The notes under the pieces are model-generated. The model was not told where the DNA came from, ran no database searches, and saw only the letters and a list, made by a program, of their open reading frames with translations. This document shows, in pieces, positions 1 through 8,275 of a stretch of DNA of 64,000 bases. A program made the translations under genes and the position numbers. This DNA comes from RH-AL1 sp965198485 (GTDB lineage Bacteria > Pseudomonadota > Alphaproteobacteria > Rhizobiales > Beijerinckiaceae): the NCBI GenBank assembly GCA_965198485.1, contig CBDAPQ010000005.1:2170001-2234000 (forward strand), given 5' to 3'. Each line of letters begins with the position of its first letter. The stretch's first letter is position 1.

Positions 1-3000
1 CCAGCATGTCGGCCAGGGTGGCGGCGTCGGAGTTGCGGCGGCTGGTCCAGAAGCCGCGGGTGGCTGCGTCGCGGAAGCGCTCGGCGATGGCGCGGACGGC
101 GTCGCGGTTGGCGTCGAGCAGGAAGGCGCGCACGTCCTCGGCGGCGCAGGTGGCGGCGAAGACCATGTCGAAATGCCGGCTCGTCGCCGCGTCGCTCATC
201 ACCGCGGCGGCGTAGAGGTTGTCGATCGTCTCGGCGATCTCGGCGGCGCCGCGGTAGCCGTGGCGCATCTGGCCCTCGATCCAGCGCGGGTTGGCGGCGC
301 GCCCGCGCACGATGCGGGCGATCTCCTCAGTCTGTGTCCGCACCTTGAGGCACGTGGTCGAGGAGGTGTCGAGGTGGTAGAGCGCCGGGGTGACGCCGAG
401 CGTCTCGGCGGCGGCGGCGAAGCCCAGCTCGGCTTCGGTGGAGGCGCCTGAATCGAGCGTGTCGAGATCGGCCACGTCGCCGGTGTGGACGAAGGCGTCG
501 GCGGCGGCCACGCGTCCGGCGAAGGCGCCGTCGACCGCCTCGCCCAAGGCCTGCGCGCCGCCGTAGGCGTGCGAGCCGGCGGCGAGGTAGGTCTCGCCCA
601 AGGTTTGCCGTGAAATCATCGTGTCGGCATCGATCGCGCGGGCGAGCCCGAGGCCGTAGCGCTCCGGCGCGTCGCCGAAGATGCGCCAGGGACGAGCCTC
701 GCCGGTACGGCGGGCGGCGGCGAGCGGGTTGACCTCGTCGTCCTCGTCGAGCCCGGCGACGGCGCGCACCGCCTCGTCGAACATCGCGATCTGCGCCGGG
801 AAGATGTCGCGGAACAGGCCGGAAATGCGCAGCGTGACGTCGACGCGCGGACGCTCCAGCGCGGCGAAGGGCATGATGTCGAATCCACCGACGCGGGCGC
901 TGTCGTGGTCCCAGCGTGGGCGTACCCCGAGATGCGCCAGCGCCTGGGCGAGGTCCTCGCCGGCGGTGCGCATCGTGGCGCTGGCCCACAGGTCGAGCAC
1001 TAGCGTGCGGGGCCACTCGCCGTGGTCCTGAGCGTGGCGCTCGGCGACGGCGTCGGCGGCGCGGCGGCCGATCTCGTATGCCGTGCGGCTGGGTACGGCG
1101 CGCGGGTCGGTGCCGTAGAGGTTGCGGCCGGTGGGCAGCACGTCCATGCGCCCGCGCGAGGGTGCGCCGGCGGGGCCGCCGGGCACGAAGCGGCCGGCCA
1201 GCGCGGCGAGGAGCCCGCGACGCTCGCCGGCGGCGCAGGCGAAGTTCTCGCCTCGCCCGAACACGTGCAGCCCGTCGCGGATGCGCATCTCCTTGACGTC
1301 GCAGAGCCAGCCATCGAGCGCCTGCAGCGCGTCGCCGCCGGCGGCGGCGTCGATGCCGGCCTCCGCCGCCAACCCCGTCTCGGCGGCGCGCTCGAGGATG
1401 GTGCGGGCGATCAGCCGGGCGCGCTTGGGATCGAGCGTGTCGGCGGCGGCATACTCGTCGAGCAGCGCCTCGAGCTCGGCGGCGGCGCCGTGCACGCCGG
1501 CCTCGACCAGAGGCGGCGTCAGATGGCCCACCGTCACCGCCGCGTTGCGCCGCTTGGCCTGCGCCGCCTCGCCGGGGTTGTTGACGATGAAGGGATAGAT
1601 CAGCGGCGTCGGGCCGAGCAGCGCTTCCGGCGCGCATCCTGACGTGAGCGCCACGGGTTTGCCGGGGCACCATTCCAGGGTGCCGTGTGTGCCGCAATGG
1701 ACGAGGGCGTGGGCCTGGAAGCCATGCCGCAGCCCGAAATAGAACGCGATGTAGGCGTGGGCCGGCGGCAGCCCGGTGTCGTGGTACTGGGCCTGCCGGG
1801 CAGCGCGTGGGCCGCGGTCGGGCTGCAGGGCGAGGACGAGGTTTCCGGTGACGAGCGCGCGGAACGGGAAGGCGTCGGCGACGAGGGTGGGGTCGGTGGC
1901 GGGGTCGCCCCAGGCGGCGATTACGGCGGCGACGAACTTTTCGGGCAGGGTGGCGAGCAGCCGGCGGTATTCGGCCAGGGGGAGCGATCCTTCTCCCGCT
2001 CGCGGGAGAAGAGCGCGCTTCAAGGTGTCCATCAACCCGGAAACAGGCGGCAGCTCGCCGAACGCGTAGCCCTCCGCGCGCAGGTCCTCGCAGATCGCCA
2101 GCACGCTGGCCGGGGTGTCGAGCCCCACGGCGTAGCTCTCGCGGCCGAGCTTGCCGGGATAGTCGGAGAGCACCATCGCGATGCGCCGCTGCGCCGCCGG
2201 GGTGCGCCGCAGCTTGGCCCAGGCCGCCGCCAAGTTGGCGACGAAGGCCACGCGGTCGGGCAGGGGACGGTGCACCTGGCGGGAGAACTCGAGCGCGTCG
2301 GAGCGCTCGCTCTCGGCCTTGCAGGAGATCGCGGCGGTGACGAGCCGCCCGTCCATCTCCGGCAGCACCACGTTCATGGCGAGGTCGGCCGGCCCGAGGC
2401 CGCGCGGGTTGGCGGCCCACGCGTCCTCGCTCGCCTGGCCGAGGATCGCCTGCAGCACGGGGGCGTCGGCGTGGTCGAGCACGCTGGCGGCGCCGTCGGC
2501 GCCCTGGCCGGAGAAGGCGGTGAGGTTGACGATGACGTCGGGGCGCAGCGCGTCGAGGGTGCGCGCCAGGATCGCGGCGGCGGCGGCATCCTTGAGACTG
2601 GTGGCGTAGAGCGCCGTCACCGCGAGGCCGCGGGCGGCGAGTGCGTCGGCCATGGCCGTCACCGGCGCGTGGTCGCCGGAGAGCACCATCGAGCGGTAGA
2701 AGGTGATCAGCGCCCGGCCGGCACTCGCGTCGGCTTCGCGGCAGCCGGCCACGAAGCGCCCGGCGGGGGGCACCGGGCGCGGCTCGCGCCACGGCGCCGG
2801 CTGGCCGAGGCGGGTGGCGACCCAGCCCAGCAGCGCGCCCATGTTGCCGCTGCCGCCGTAGCCGAAGAAGCGCCACAGCCGCCGCAGGTCGTCCTCGGCC
2901 AGGGTCGACGCGGCGTCGAGCCGCGGGTCGAGCCGGTCGCAGCCGGGCAGCAGGGCCAGCGCCACGCCGTTCGCGCGGGCGACGCGGGCGACCTCCTCGA

Positions 3001-3289
3001 CGCCGTAGCGCCAGTAGTCGAGGCCGCCCAGCAGCCGCACCAGCACGAAGCGGGCTTTGGCCACCACCTTCTCGGCGTAGAGGTCGACGGAATAGGGGTG
3101 CTTCAGGCGCGACAGCGACGCCAGCCGCAGGCTCGGCGCATCCGCGGGGCGGTCCGCGGCGGCGGCGGCCAGCGCGCCGAGATCGGCATCGGAGAAGGAC
3201 AGCACGATGATGTCGCCCGGGCTCTGACCCAGGTCCACCGCCGCGTCGCCCTCGTCGAGGGTCCGGCTCTGCGTCGCCAGCAGGTGCAT
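1..3289 (-). CDS. cobN: Cobaltochelatase subunit CobN (3' end lies outside the window)
   Basis: Large subunit of the aerobic ATP-dependent cobaltochelatase (CobNST), which inserts cobalt into hydrogenobyrinic acid a,c-diamide during cobalamin synthesis in the cytoplasm. The frame stays open from an ATG at 3289 to the window edge (about 1,096 codons). The family is usually about 1,250-1,280 residues, so the C-terminus is missing here. The translation starts MHLLATQSRTLDEGD and carries the CobN/magnesium-chelatase-H signature HCGTHGTLEWCPGK, followed by the family's usual LTSGC and PFIVNNPGEAAQAKRR. The start overlaps the cobW stop (TGATG), so the two genes are translationally coupled. A 22-bp palindrome of dispersed-repeat type lies within the coding sequence at 1990-2011 and is read as PRAGEG. 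Identity is secure. Confidence 0.96.
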   Translation of the reverse strand, partial: MHLLATQSRTLDEGDAAVDLGQSPGDIIVLSFSDADLGALAAAAADRPADAPSLRLASLSRLKHPYSVDLYAEKVVAKARFVLVRLLGGLDYWRYGVEEVARVARANGVALALLPGCDRLDPRLDAASTLAEDDLRRLWRFFGYGGSGNMGALLGWVATRLGQPAPWREPRPVPPAGRFVAGCREADASAGRALITFYRSMVLSGDHAPVTAMADALAARGLAVTALYATSLKDAAAAAILARTLDALRPDVIVNLTAFSGQGADGAASVLDHADAPVLQAILGQASEDAWAANPRGLGPADLAMNVVLPEMDGRLVTAAISCKAESERSDALEFSRQVHRPLPDRVAFVANLAAAWAKLRRTPAAQRRIAMVLSDYPGKLGRESYAVGLDTPASVLAICEDLRAEGYAFGELPPVSGLMDTLKRALLPRAGEGSLPLAEYRRLLATLPEKFVAAVIAAWGDPATDPTLVADAFPFRALVTGNLVLALQPDRGPRAARQAQYHDTGLPPAHAYIAFYFGLRHGFQAHALVHCGTHGTLEWCPGKPVALTSGCAPEALLGPTPLIYPFIVNNPGEAAQAKRRNAAVTVGHLTPPLVEAGVHGAAAELEALLDEYAAADTLDPKRARLIARTILERAAETGLAAEAGIDAAAGGDALQALDGWLCDVKEMRIRDGLHVFGRGENFACAAGERRGLLAALAGRFVPGGPAGAPSRGRMDVLPTGRNLYGTDPRAVPSRTAYEIGRRAADAVAERHAQDHGEWPRTLVLDLWASATMRTAGEDLAQALAHLGVRPRWDHDSARVGGFDIMPFAALERPRVDVTLRISGLFRDIFPAQIAMFDEAVRAVAGLDEDDEVNPLAAARRTGEARPWRIFGDAPERYGLGLARAIDADTMISRQTLGETYLAAGSHAYGGAQALGEAVDGAFAGRVAAADAFVHTGDVADLDTLDSGASTEAELGFAAAAETLGVTPALYHLDTSSTTCLKVRTQTEEIARIVRGRAANPRWIEGQMRHGYRGAAEIAETIDNLYAAAVMSDAATSRHFDMVFAATCAAEDVRAFLLDANRDAVRAIAERFRDAATRGFWTSRRNSDAATLADML
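1990..2011. repeat. REP-like palindrome inside cobN
   Basis: Arms CTTCTCCCGC and GCGGGAGAAG are separated by two bases, giving a perfect 10-bp hairpin. Similar CCTTCTCCC-type hairpins occur between genes in this window at about 5529-5560 and 54392-54421. Here it keeps the cobN frame open. Confidence 0.55.
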
Positions 3290-4323
3290 CAGGCGGCCAT
3301 CGCCGCGCCGGCGATCTCGCGCTCGATGGCAGCCACGTCGAGGCCCTTCTCGCCGATGACGACGAGCCAGCCCTGCCGGGCCTCGCCGGCCGCCCAGGGC
3401 CGATCGAAGCTTTTCTTGAAACGCGCGCCGACGCCCTGAACCAGCAGGCGCATCGGCTTGCCCGACACGGCGACGAAGCCTTTCATCCGCAGGACATCGT
3501 GGCGCTCGGCCACGACAGCCAGCTTGCGCAGCAGCGCATCGGGCTCGGCGACGGCGTCGAGCCCGACGACGAAGGAGTCGAAATCGTCATGGTCGTGGTC
3601 CGGCTGGGCATCGTGGTGCGAGGGGCGCTGGGCGAGATCGTCCTCGGCCTTGGCATCAAGGCCGAGCAGCAGCGCCGCGTCGAGCTTGCCGTGACGGGTG
3701 CCGACCACCTTCACCGCGCGCGAAATGGTGGCGCGGATCTCGGCCTCGACCCGTTCGCGCGTGGCGTCGTCGAGCAGGTCGCACTTGTTCAGCACCACGA
3801 GGTCGGCGCAGAGCAGCTGGTCTTCGTAGACCTCCTCCAGCGGGTTGTCGTGCTCGACATTGGGGTCGGCGGCGCGTTGCGCCGCCAGCTTGGCGGGATC
3901 GTCGGCGAAGCGCCCGGCGGCCACGGCGGCACCGTCGACCACGGCGATAACGCCGTCGACCGTCAGCTTGCGGCGCACGTCGGGCCAGTCGAAGGCCTTG
4001 ACCAGCGGCTTGGGCAAAGCGAGGCCGGAGGTCTCGATGACGATGTGCTCCGGAGGCGGGTCGAGCGCCAGCAGCTTCTTGATGGCGGGCAGGAAGTCGT
4101 CGGCGACGGTGCAGCAGATGCAGCCGTTGGCGAGCTCGATGATCTCCGGGCAAGTGTCGACGCCGCAGCCGCGCAGCACCTCGCCGTCGACGCCGACGTC
4201 ACCGAACTCGTTGACGAGCAGGGCCAGGCGGCGGCTGCCGGCGGTCTTCAGCAGGTGGCGGATCATCGTGGTCTTGCCGGCCCCCAGGAAGCCGGTGACG
4301 ATGGTCGCTGGGATCTTGGCCAA
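3289..4323 (-). CDS. cobW: CobW, P-loop GTPase of cobalamin synthesis
   Basis: COG0523/CobW-family GTPase of 344 residues, proposed to deliver cobalt to the CobNST chelatase. Visible motifs: Walker A GFLGAGKTT near residue 11, the metal-binding CxCC motif in NGCICCTV, SGLALPKP (Walker B/switch region) and the guanine-specificity NKCD in VVLNKCDLL. A His/Asp-rich stretch (HHDAQPDHDHDD) in the hinge before the C-terminal CobW_C domain fits metal handling. The start is TTG at 4323, chosen because AGG lies 7 bases upstream and the protein then begins MAKIPATIVTGFLG, as the family does. It is the first gene after the cobalamin riboswitch and overlaps cobN at its end, so cobW-cobN should be one B12-repressed operon. 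Confidence 0.95.
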   Translation of the reverse strand: MAKIPATIVTGFLGAGKTTMIRHLLKTAGSRRLALLVNEFGDVGVDGEVLRGCGVDTCPEIIELANGCICCTVADDFLPAIKKLLALDPPPEHIVIETSGLALPKPLVKAFDWPDVRRKLTVDGVIAVVDGAAVAAGRFADDPAKLAAQRAADPNVEHDNPLEEVYEDQLLCADLVVLNKCDLLDDATRERVEAEIRATISRAVKVVGTRHGKLDAALLLGLDAKAEDDLAQRPSHHDAQPDHDHDDFDSFVVGLDAVAEPDALLRKLAVVAERHDVLRMKGFVAVSGKPMRLLVQGVGARFKKSFDRPWAAGEARQGWLVVIGEKGLDVAAIEREIAGAAMAA

Positions 4324-4431
4324 AGGAGCACCTCGCTGGACACAGGGGTGCGGACATGCGCTCGCGCGCTTCGCCTTCGCAGGCTCGTGCGTGGCTTCGG
4401 GACACCCCGCCCCGCCACTCCGATACGCTCC

Positions 4432-4641
4432 GGCAGGTCTCCTGGCTCGCGGAGTTTTCGTCGGCGCGCCGCCTTCCCGGTTTTCCAGTGGCTCGAGGTC
4501 GAAACCTCGTGGCGCGCCGCTCCGCCGACAGTTGCGGGGGCAGCCGCGGCTTGAGCCGATCTCTCCATAGATAAGGAGGCCGGCCGCACCGCATTCCCTC
4601 TTAGCCCGCGGGTGAGCGCGGGACCGATGCGTGGCGGCACC
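4432..4641 (-). promoter_or_regulatory. Cobalamin (adenosylcobalamin) riboswitch
   Basis: On the minus strand, in order, the segment carries GGTGCCG, AGAGGGAATGCGGTGCG, GCTGCCCCCGCAACTGT, the B12 box GAGCCACTG, GGGAAGG, and the closing GAGCCAGGAGACCTGCC. This is the conserved series of the cobalamin riboswitch and has its usual length of about 210 nt. It ends about 110 nt before the TTG start of cobW. High cobalamin should lower cobW-cobN expression. I saw no clear Rho-independent terminator between it and cobW, so control of translation or Rho-dependent termination is more likely. Confidence 0.95.
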
Positions 4642-4695
4642 CTACGCTGAGGCGTGGGGGTGTCAACGTCGCTCCCGCAAGGAGAGTAAGGAGTC

Positions 4696-5262
4696 CTAGA
4701 CCTGCTCCACCGTGTGCACCTCGGGCACGAAATGCGTCAGCAGGTTCTGGATGCCGTGTTTCAGCGTGGCGGTGGAGGAGGGACAACCCTGGCATGAGCC
4801 CTTCATGGCGAGATAGACCGTGCCTTCGCGAAAACCGCGGAACTTGATGTCGCCGCCATCGCCCGCCACCGCCGGGCGGACGCGTGTCTCGAGCAGGTCC
4901 TTGATCGTGTCGACGATCTCGGCGTCGTCGGCATCGAAGAACTCGTCCGCCTCGGCGCCATCGGCCGCCTCGCCCTCGACGAGCAGCGGCGCGCCCGAGG
5001 TGAAATGCTCCATGATGGTGCCGAGCACCGCCGGCTTCAGCGCCGACCAGTCGGTCTCGTCTAGCTTGGTCACGGAAATGAAGTCGGAGCCGTAGAACAC
5101 GCCGGAGACGCCGTCGATCTCGAACAGCGCTCCGGCCAAAGGCGAGCGCTGCGCGGCGGCGTAAGGGTCACGGATATCGAGCGTGCCGCCTGGCAGCACG
5201 TCGCGGCCGGGCAGGAACTTCAGCGTCGCCGGGTTCGGCGTGGCTTCGGTCTGGATGAACAT
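4696..5262 (-). CDS. Nfu/NifU-like iron-sulfur cluster carrier
   Basis: 188-residue Nfu-type scaffold/carrier that holds a [4Fe-4S] cluster and passes it to client enzymes. It has the N-terminal Nfu_N domain (MFIQTEATPNPATLKFLPGR, residues 1-20, then to about 90) and a C-terminal NifU domain with the cluster-binding CxxC in GSCQGCPSS (about residues 160-168), preceded by VRPAVAGDGGDI. The start at 5262 is supported by GAGGAG about 8 bases upstream. The open frame extends further upstream, but only through repeat sequence. It runs as a single gene on the same strand as cobW, separated by the riboswitch leader. Confidence 0.93.
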   Translation of the reverse strand: MFIQTEATPNPATLKFLPGRDVLPGGTLDIRDPYAAAQRSPLAGALFEIDGVSGVFYGSDFISVTKLDETDWSALKPAVLGTIMEHFTSGAPLLVEGEAADGAEADEFFDADDAEIVDTIKDLLETRVRPAVAGDGGDIKFRGFREGTVYLAMKGSCQGCPSSTATLKHGIQNLLTHFVPEVHTVEQV

Positions 5263-5582
5263 GAGTTCTCCTCGAGGAGAGCGGCGTCTAGCGCCGGGAA
5301 CGCGTTGGGCTTGATATGGGCGAAGTGCGCAAGGCGCACAAGCGAAGGCGTTCACGGGTGTCCCGGCCGCTCGCAGGGCAACGATTCGACCGACCCCGAA
5401 AACGAGGATGCAACATCCCGGCGCCGGTGGCCGGGACAAGCCCGGCCATGACAACGTGCAAGGCGGAGCTCTGCTTCCGTCTTACGCCTGTCACTTGATC
5501 CGGTGAGGGAGTGCGGTCACAAGGCGCGCGCTCCTTCTCCCGGCCCTGGGAGGAGGATTGCTAGGCAAGAAAGACGAGACGC
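5263..5582. repeat. Intergenic region with dispersed palindromic repeat
   Basis: A 320-bp gap between the divergent nfu and hss genes. It contains GTGGCCGGGACAAGCCCGGC at about 5427-5446, a short inverted repeat whose minus-strand reading gives MAGLVPAT, widely scattered in Hyphomicrobiales genomes. A second hairpin (CTCCTTCTCCC / GGGAGGAGG) lies at about 5529-5560, just before hss. The divergent promoters must be here, but I could not place them with confidence. No gene was seen. Confidence 0.5.
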
Positions 5583-7016
5583 ATGACCGACTGGCCGGTG
5601 CACGGGACGATCACAGGACCCATCGTGATGATCGGATTCGGCTCCATCGGGCGGGGCACGCTACCGCTGATCGAGCGGCACTTCCACTTCGATCCCAAGC
5701 GCTTCACCGTGATCGACCCCGTCGACGCCGACCGCCACCTGCTCGACGAGCGCCGCCTCCGCTTCATCCAGGACAAGGTCACCAAGGACAACATAGAGGC
5801 GCTGCTGCGGCCGCTGCTGGAGGAGGGAGAGGGCCAGCCCTTCATCGTCAACCTCTCCGTCGAGGTCTCCTCGGTGGCGGTGATGCGGCTCGCCCACGAG
5901 GTCGGCGCGCTCTACGTCGACACGGTCGCCGAGCCCTGGCCGGGCTTCTATACCGACACGTCGCTCTCGGTGTCGCAGCGCTCGAACTATGCGCTGCGCG
6001 AGGCGGTGCTGGACCTCAAGCGCGAATATGCGGGACAAGGTGCCACCGCGGTGAACTGCTGCGGCGCCAACCCCGGGATGGTGTCGTGGTTCGTCAAGCA
6101 GGCGCTGCTCAACCTCGCCGCCGACCTCGGCCACGGCGCGCCGGACCCGCAGGGGCGGGACGAGTGGGCCAAGCTGGCGCAGACCGTCGGCGTCAAGGGC
6201 ATCCACATCGCCGAGCGCGATACCCAGTGCGCCGCCAGCCCCAAGCCGATGGGCACCTTCGTCAACACCTGGTCGGTCGAGGGTTTCGTCTCGGAGGGGC
6301 TGCAGCCGGCCGAGCTTGGCTGGGGCACGCACGAGAAGGCGTTGCCGCCGGAGGGCCGCTGCCACGAGTTCGGGCCGGATTGCGCGATCTACCTGATGCG
6401 GCCGGGCGCCGGCACCCGCGTCCGCTCGTGGTGCCCGACGCCGGGCCCGCAGCACGGTTTCCTCGTCACCCACAACGAGGCCATCTCGATTGCCAACTAT
6501 CTCACGGTCTACAACGGCAAGAGCGTCGCCTATCGCCCGACCTGCCATTACGCCTACCGTCCGGCCGACGACGCCGTGCTCTCGCTCGACGAGATGGCCG
6601 GGGCGCAATGGCAAAGACAGGCCAAGGAGCACATCCTGACCGAAGCCGAGATCGTCGACGGCATCGACGAGCTCGGCGTGCTGCTCTACGGCCACGCCAG
6701 GAACGCCTATTGGTACGGCTCGCAGCTCTCCATCGAGGAGACGCGGCGCATCGCGCCCTACCAGAACGCCACCGGCCTGCAGGTTACCTCCGCCGTGCTC
6801 GCCGGCATGGTCTGGGCGCTGGAGAACCCGGATCGCGGGGTCGTGGAGGCCGACGAGGTCGACTTTCGCCGCTGCCTCGAGGTGCAGCTGCCCTACCTCG
6901 GTCCGGTGATCGGCACCTACACCGACTGGACGCCGCTCCACGACCGCGGCGTGCTATTTCCGGAGGATCTCGACGAAGAGGATCCCTGGCAGTTCAAGAA
7001 CATCCTGGTGCGATGA
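5583..7016 (+). CDS. hss: Homospermidine synthase
   Basis: NAD+-dependent homospermidine synthase (EC 2.5.1.44), which makes sym-homospermidine from putrescine with release of ammonia. Homospermidine is the main long polyamine of many alphaproteobacteria. The 477-residue protein matches the family length. It begins MTDWPVHGTITGPIVMIGFG, with a Rossmann dinucleotide motif GFGSIGRGT, followed by HFHFDPKRFTVIDP and the conserved VNCCGANPGMVSWFVKQAL. The Shine-Dalgarno sequence is weak, but the N-terminus agrees with the family, so ATG 5583 is kept. It stands alone between repeat-bearing gaps and is probably monocistronic and constitutive. Confidence 0.95.
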   Translation: MTDWPVHGTITGPIVMIGFGSIGRGTLPLIERHFHFDPKRFTVIDPVDADRHLLDERRLRFIQDKVTKDNIEALLRPLLEEGEGQPFIVNLSVEVSSVAVMRLAHEVGALYVDTVAEPWPGFYTDTSLSVSQRSNYALREAVLDLKREYAGQGATAVNCCGANPGMVSWFVKQALLNLAADLGHGAPDPQGRDEWAKLAQTVGVKGIHIAERDTQCAASPKPMGTFVNTWSVEGFVSEGLQPAELGWGTHEKALPPEGRCHEFGPDCAIYLMRPGAGTRVRSWCPTPGPQHGFLVTHNEAISIANYLTVYNGKSVAYRPTCHYAYRPADDAVLSLDEMAGAQWQRQAKEHILTEAEIVDGIDELGVLLYGHARNAYWYGSQLSIEETRRIAPYQNATGLQVTSAVLAGMVWALENPDRGVVEADEVDFRRCLEVQLPYLGPVIGTYTDWTPLHDRGVLFPEDLDEEDPWQFKNILVR

Positions 7017-7304
7017 GCCTCTAGGGGGTATATATACCTGTGATGGCTGCTGTTTGCCTGCTCGGATTGTCATCGCGGACGAAGCGAAGCGCGGATCCGG
7101 AATGGACAAAGCCTTGGAAACCAGCGTCGGCGTCCGCCCACGCGACTTCGGCGTTTGCCGACACCACGGCCTTCCGTCTCGGCCGACGGCCACACCAGAA
7201 ATCTTAGCTTTCGGCATTCGACCTCATGCATTTCTGGCTCGTGACCGTCAGCCGACATAGGCATGGCGCGTGCAAACCTCATGCATCTCGTGCAGGAAGG
7301 CGCC
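7017..7304. other. Intergenic region before crcB, repeat debris
   Basis: Contains a repeat-type segment around 7070-7100 (ATCGCGGACGAAGCGAAGCG), related in style to the hairpins at 8064-8213. I looked for a fluoride riboswitch upstream of crcB and did not recognise one. No gene was seen. Confidence 0.35.
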
Positions 7305-7703
7305 ATGCTCACCTACCTCTACATCGCGCTCGGCGGCGCGCTCGGCTCGGTCGGGCGCTACGCCATATCGGGCGCGGTGGCGCGGGCGACGCAGGAGGTG
7401 TTCCCCTGGGGCACGCTCACCGCCAACATCACGGGCTGCTTCGTCATCGGGCTCTTCGCCATGCTGACCGGCCCCGACGGGCGCATCCTGGTGCCGCCGG
7501 ACTTCCGGCAGTTCTTCATGGTCGGGGTCTGCGGCGGCTACACCACCTTTTCGTCGTTCAGCCTGCAGACCCTGGCCCTAGCCAAGGACGGCGACATGAC
7601 TCGCGCCGCGGCCAACGTCGGGGTCTCGGTGCTGTTCTGCCTCGTCGGCGTCTACCTCGGCTCGGTGCTCGGCGCCTTCATCAACCAGGCCAGGGGGGCG
7701 TGA
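7305..7703 (+). CDS. crcB: CrcB/Fluc fluoride ion channel
   Basis: Small membrane protein (132 residues) of the CrcB/Fluc family, which exports fluoride as a dual-topology dimer. It has about four membrane helices and the family signatures GGALGSVGRY (residues 8-17), TANITGCFVIG and GGYTTFSSFS. The start at 7305 is chosen because AGGAAGG stands just upstream and the protein then starts directly with the first helix (MLTYLYIALGG). An ATG at 7263 in frame would add 14 residues. It lies 2 bases from the DUF190 gene, so the two are co-transcribed. Confidence 0.92.
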   Translation: MLTYLYIALGGALGSVGRYAISGAVARATQEVFPWGTLTANITGCFVIGLFAMLTGPDGRILVPPDFRQFFMVGVCGGYTTFSSFSLQTLALAKDGDMTRAAANVGVSVLFCLVGVYLGSVLGAFINQARGA

Positions 7704-7705
7704 CC

Positions 7706-8050
7706 ATGCAGACGGGCCGGCGCGCGGTCATGCGCATCTACACCGACGAGCGCGCCAAGGGCGAGCACGGGCCGCTCTACGACACCATCGTCAAGCGCGC
7801 CCGCGACGCCGACATCGCCGGCGCGACCGTGCTGCGTGGCGTCATCGGCTTCGGCATCGACGGCAACGTCCAGCGCGCCAGCATCCTCGACCTGTCCGGC
7901 AATCTGCCGCTGACGATTGAGCTCGTCGACGACGAGGACAAGCTGCGCGCCTTCTTCGCTTCGATGGGCGGTCTGATCGACATCGGCCTTGTGACGCTGC
8001 AGGCGCTCGAGGTGCTGCATTACGACGGCGGCACGCCGGTGGGAAGATAG
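7706..8050 (+). CDS. DUF190 family protein (PII-like), crcB partner
   Basis: 114-residue protein of the DUF190 family, whose members have a PII-like ferredoxin fold and are often encoded beside crcB. Typical features are RAVMRIYTDERAKGEHGPLYD near the N-terminus and ATVLRGVIGFG in the middle. The ATG is 2 bases after the crcB stop. Molecular role unknown; a regulatory or accessory function for fluoride export is inferred only from the repeated gene pairing. Confidence 0.85.
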   Translation: MQTGRRAVMRIYTDERAKGEHGPLYDTIVKRARDADIAGATVLRGVIGFGIDGNVQRASILDLSGNLPLTIELVDDEDKLRAFFASMGGLIDIGLVTLQALEVLHYDGGTPVGR

Positions 8051-8063
8051 CCGCGCTTTGCGC

Positions 8064-8213
8064 TCAGCTCCGTCTTTCCGGGTCGAGCGCAGCGAGGGCC
8101 CGGAACCCACGACAACGCGCGCGCAGGATGATGCGGCGCGATACTTCCTCTCTGTGCAGGCCGCGTTGTCATGGGTTCCGGGCTCGCCTTCGGCGCCTCG
8201 GAAAGACGGCGGC
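8064..8213. repeat. Long imperfect inverted repeat (two copies of a dispersed repeat)
   Basis: The left arm, about 8070-8117 (CCGTCTTTCCGGG ... CCCGGAACCCACGACAACGC), is matched by the reverse complement of about 8164-8210 (CCGTCTTTCCGAGG ... CCCGGAACCCATGACAACGC). The arms are about 48 bp with a loop of about 45 bp. It lies between the DUF190 gene and the aldo/keto reductase gene. It can act as a transcription or RNA-processing boundary. Confidence 0.6.
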
Positions 8214-8275
8214 TCTCGAAGGTGGCAAACGCGCGCTTCCGACCCACCTATGGCGCAGCCAGGATGGGATCGACG

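Noticed and set aside
327..2876. 849-codon minus-strand ORF, extremely Arg-rich
   Set aside because: It is a shifted frame of cobN; the true frame gives clear CobN motifs through the whole region.
1685..3439. 584-codon plus-strand ORF opposite cobN/cobW
   Set aside because: Antisense shadow in high-GC DNA, no family features, no ribosome site.
7017..7304. Fluoride riboswitch expected before crcB
   Set aside because: No matching conserved segments found; the region holds repeat-type sequence instead.
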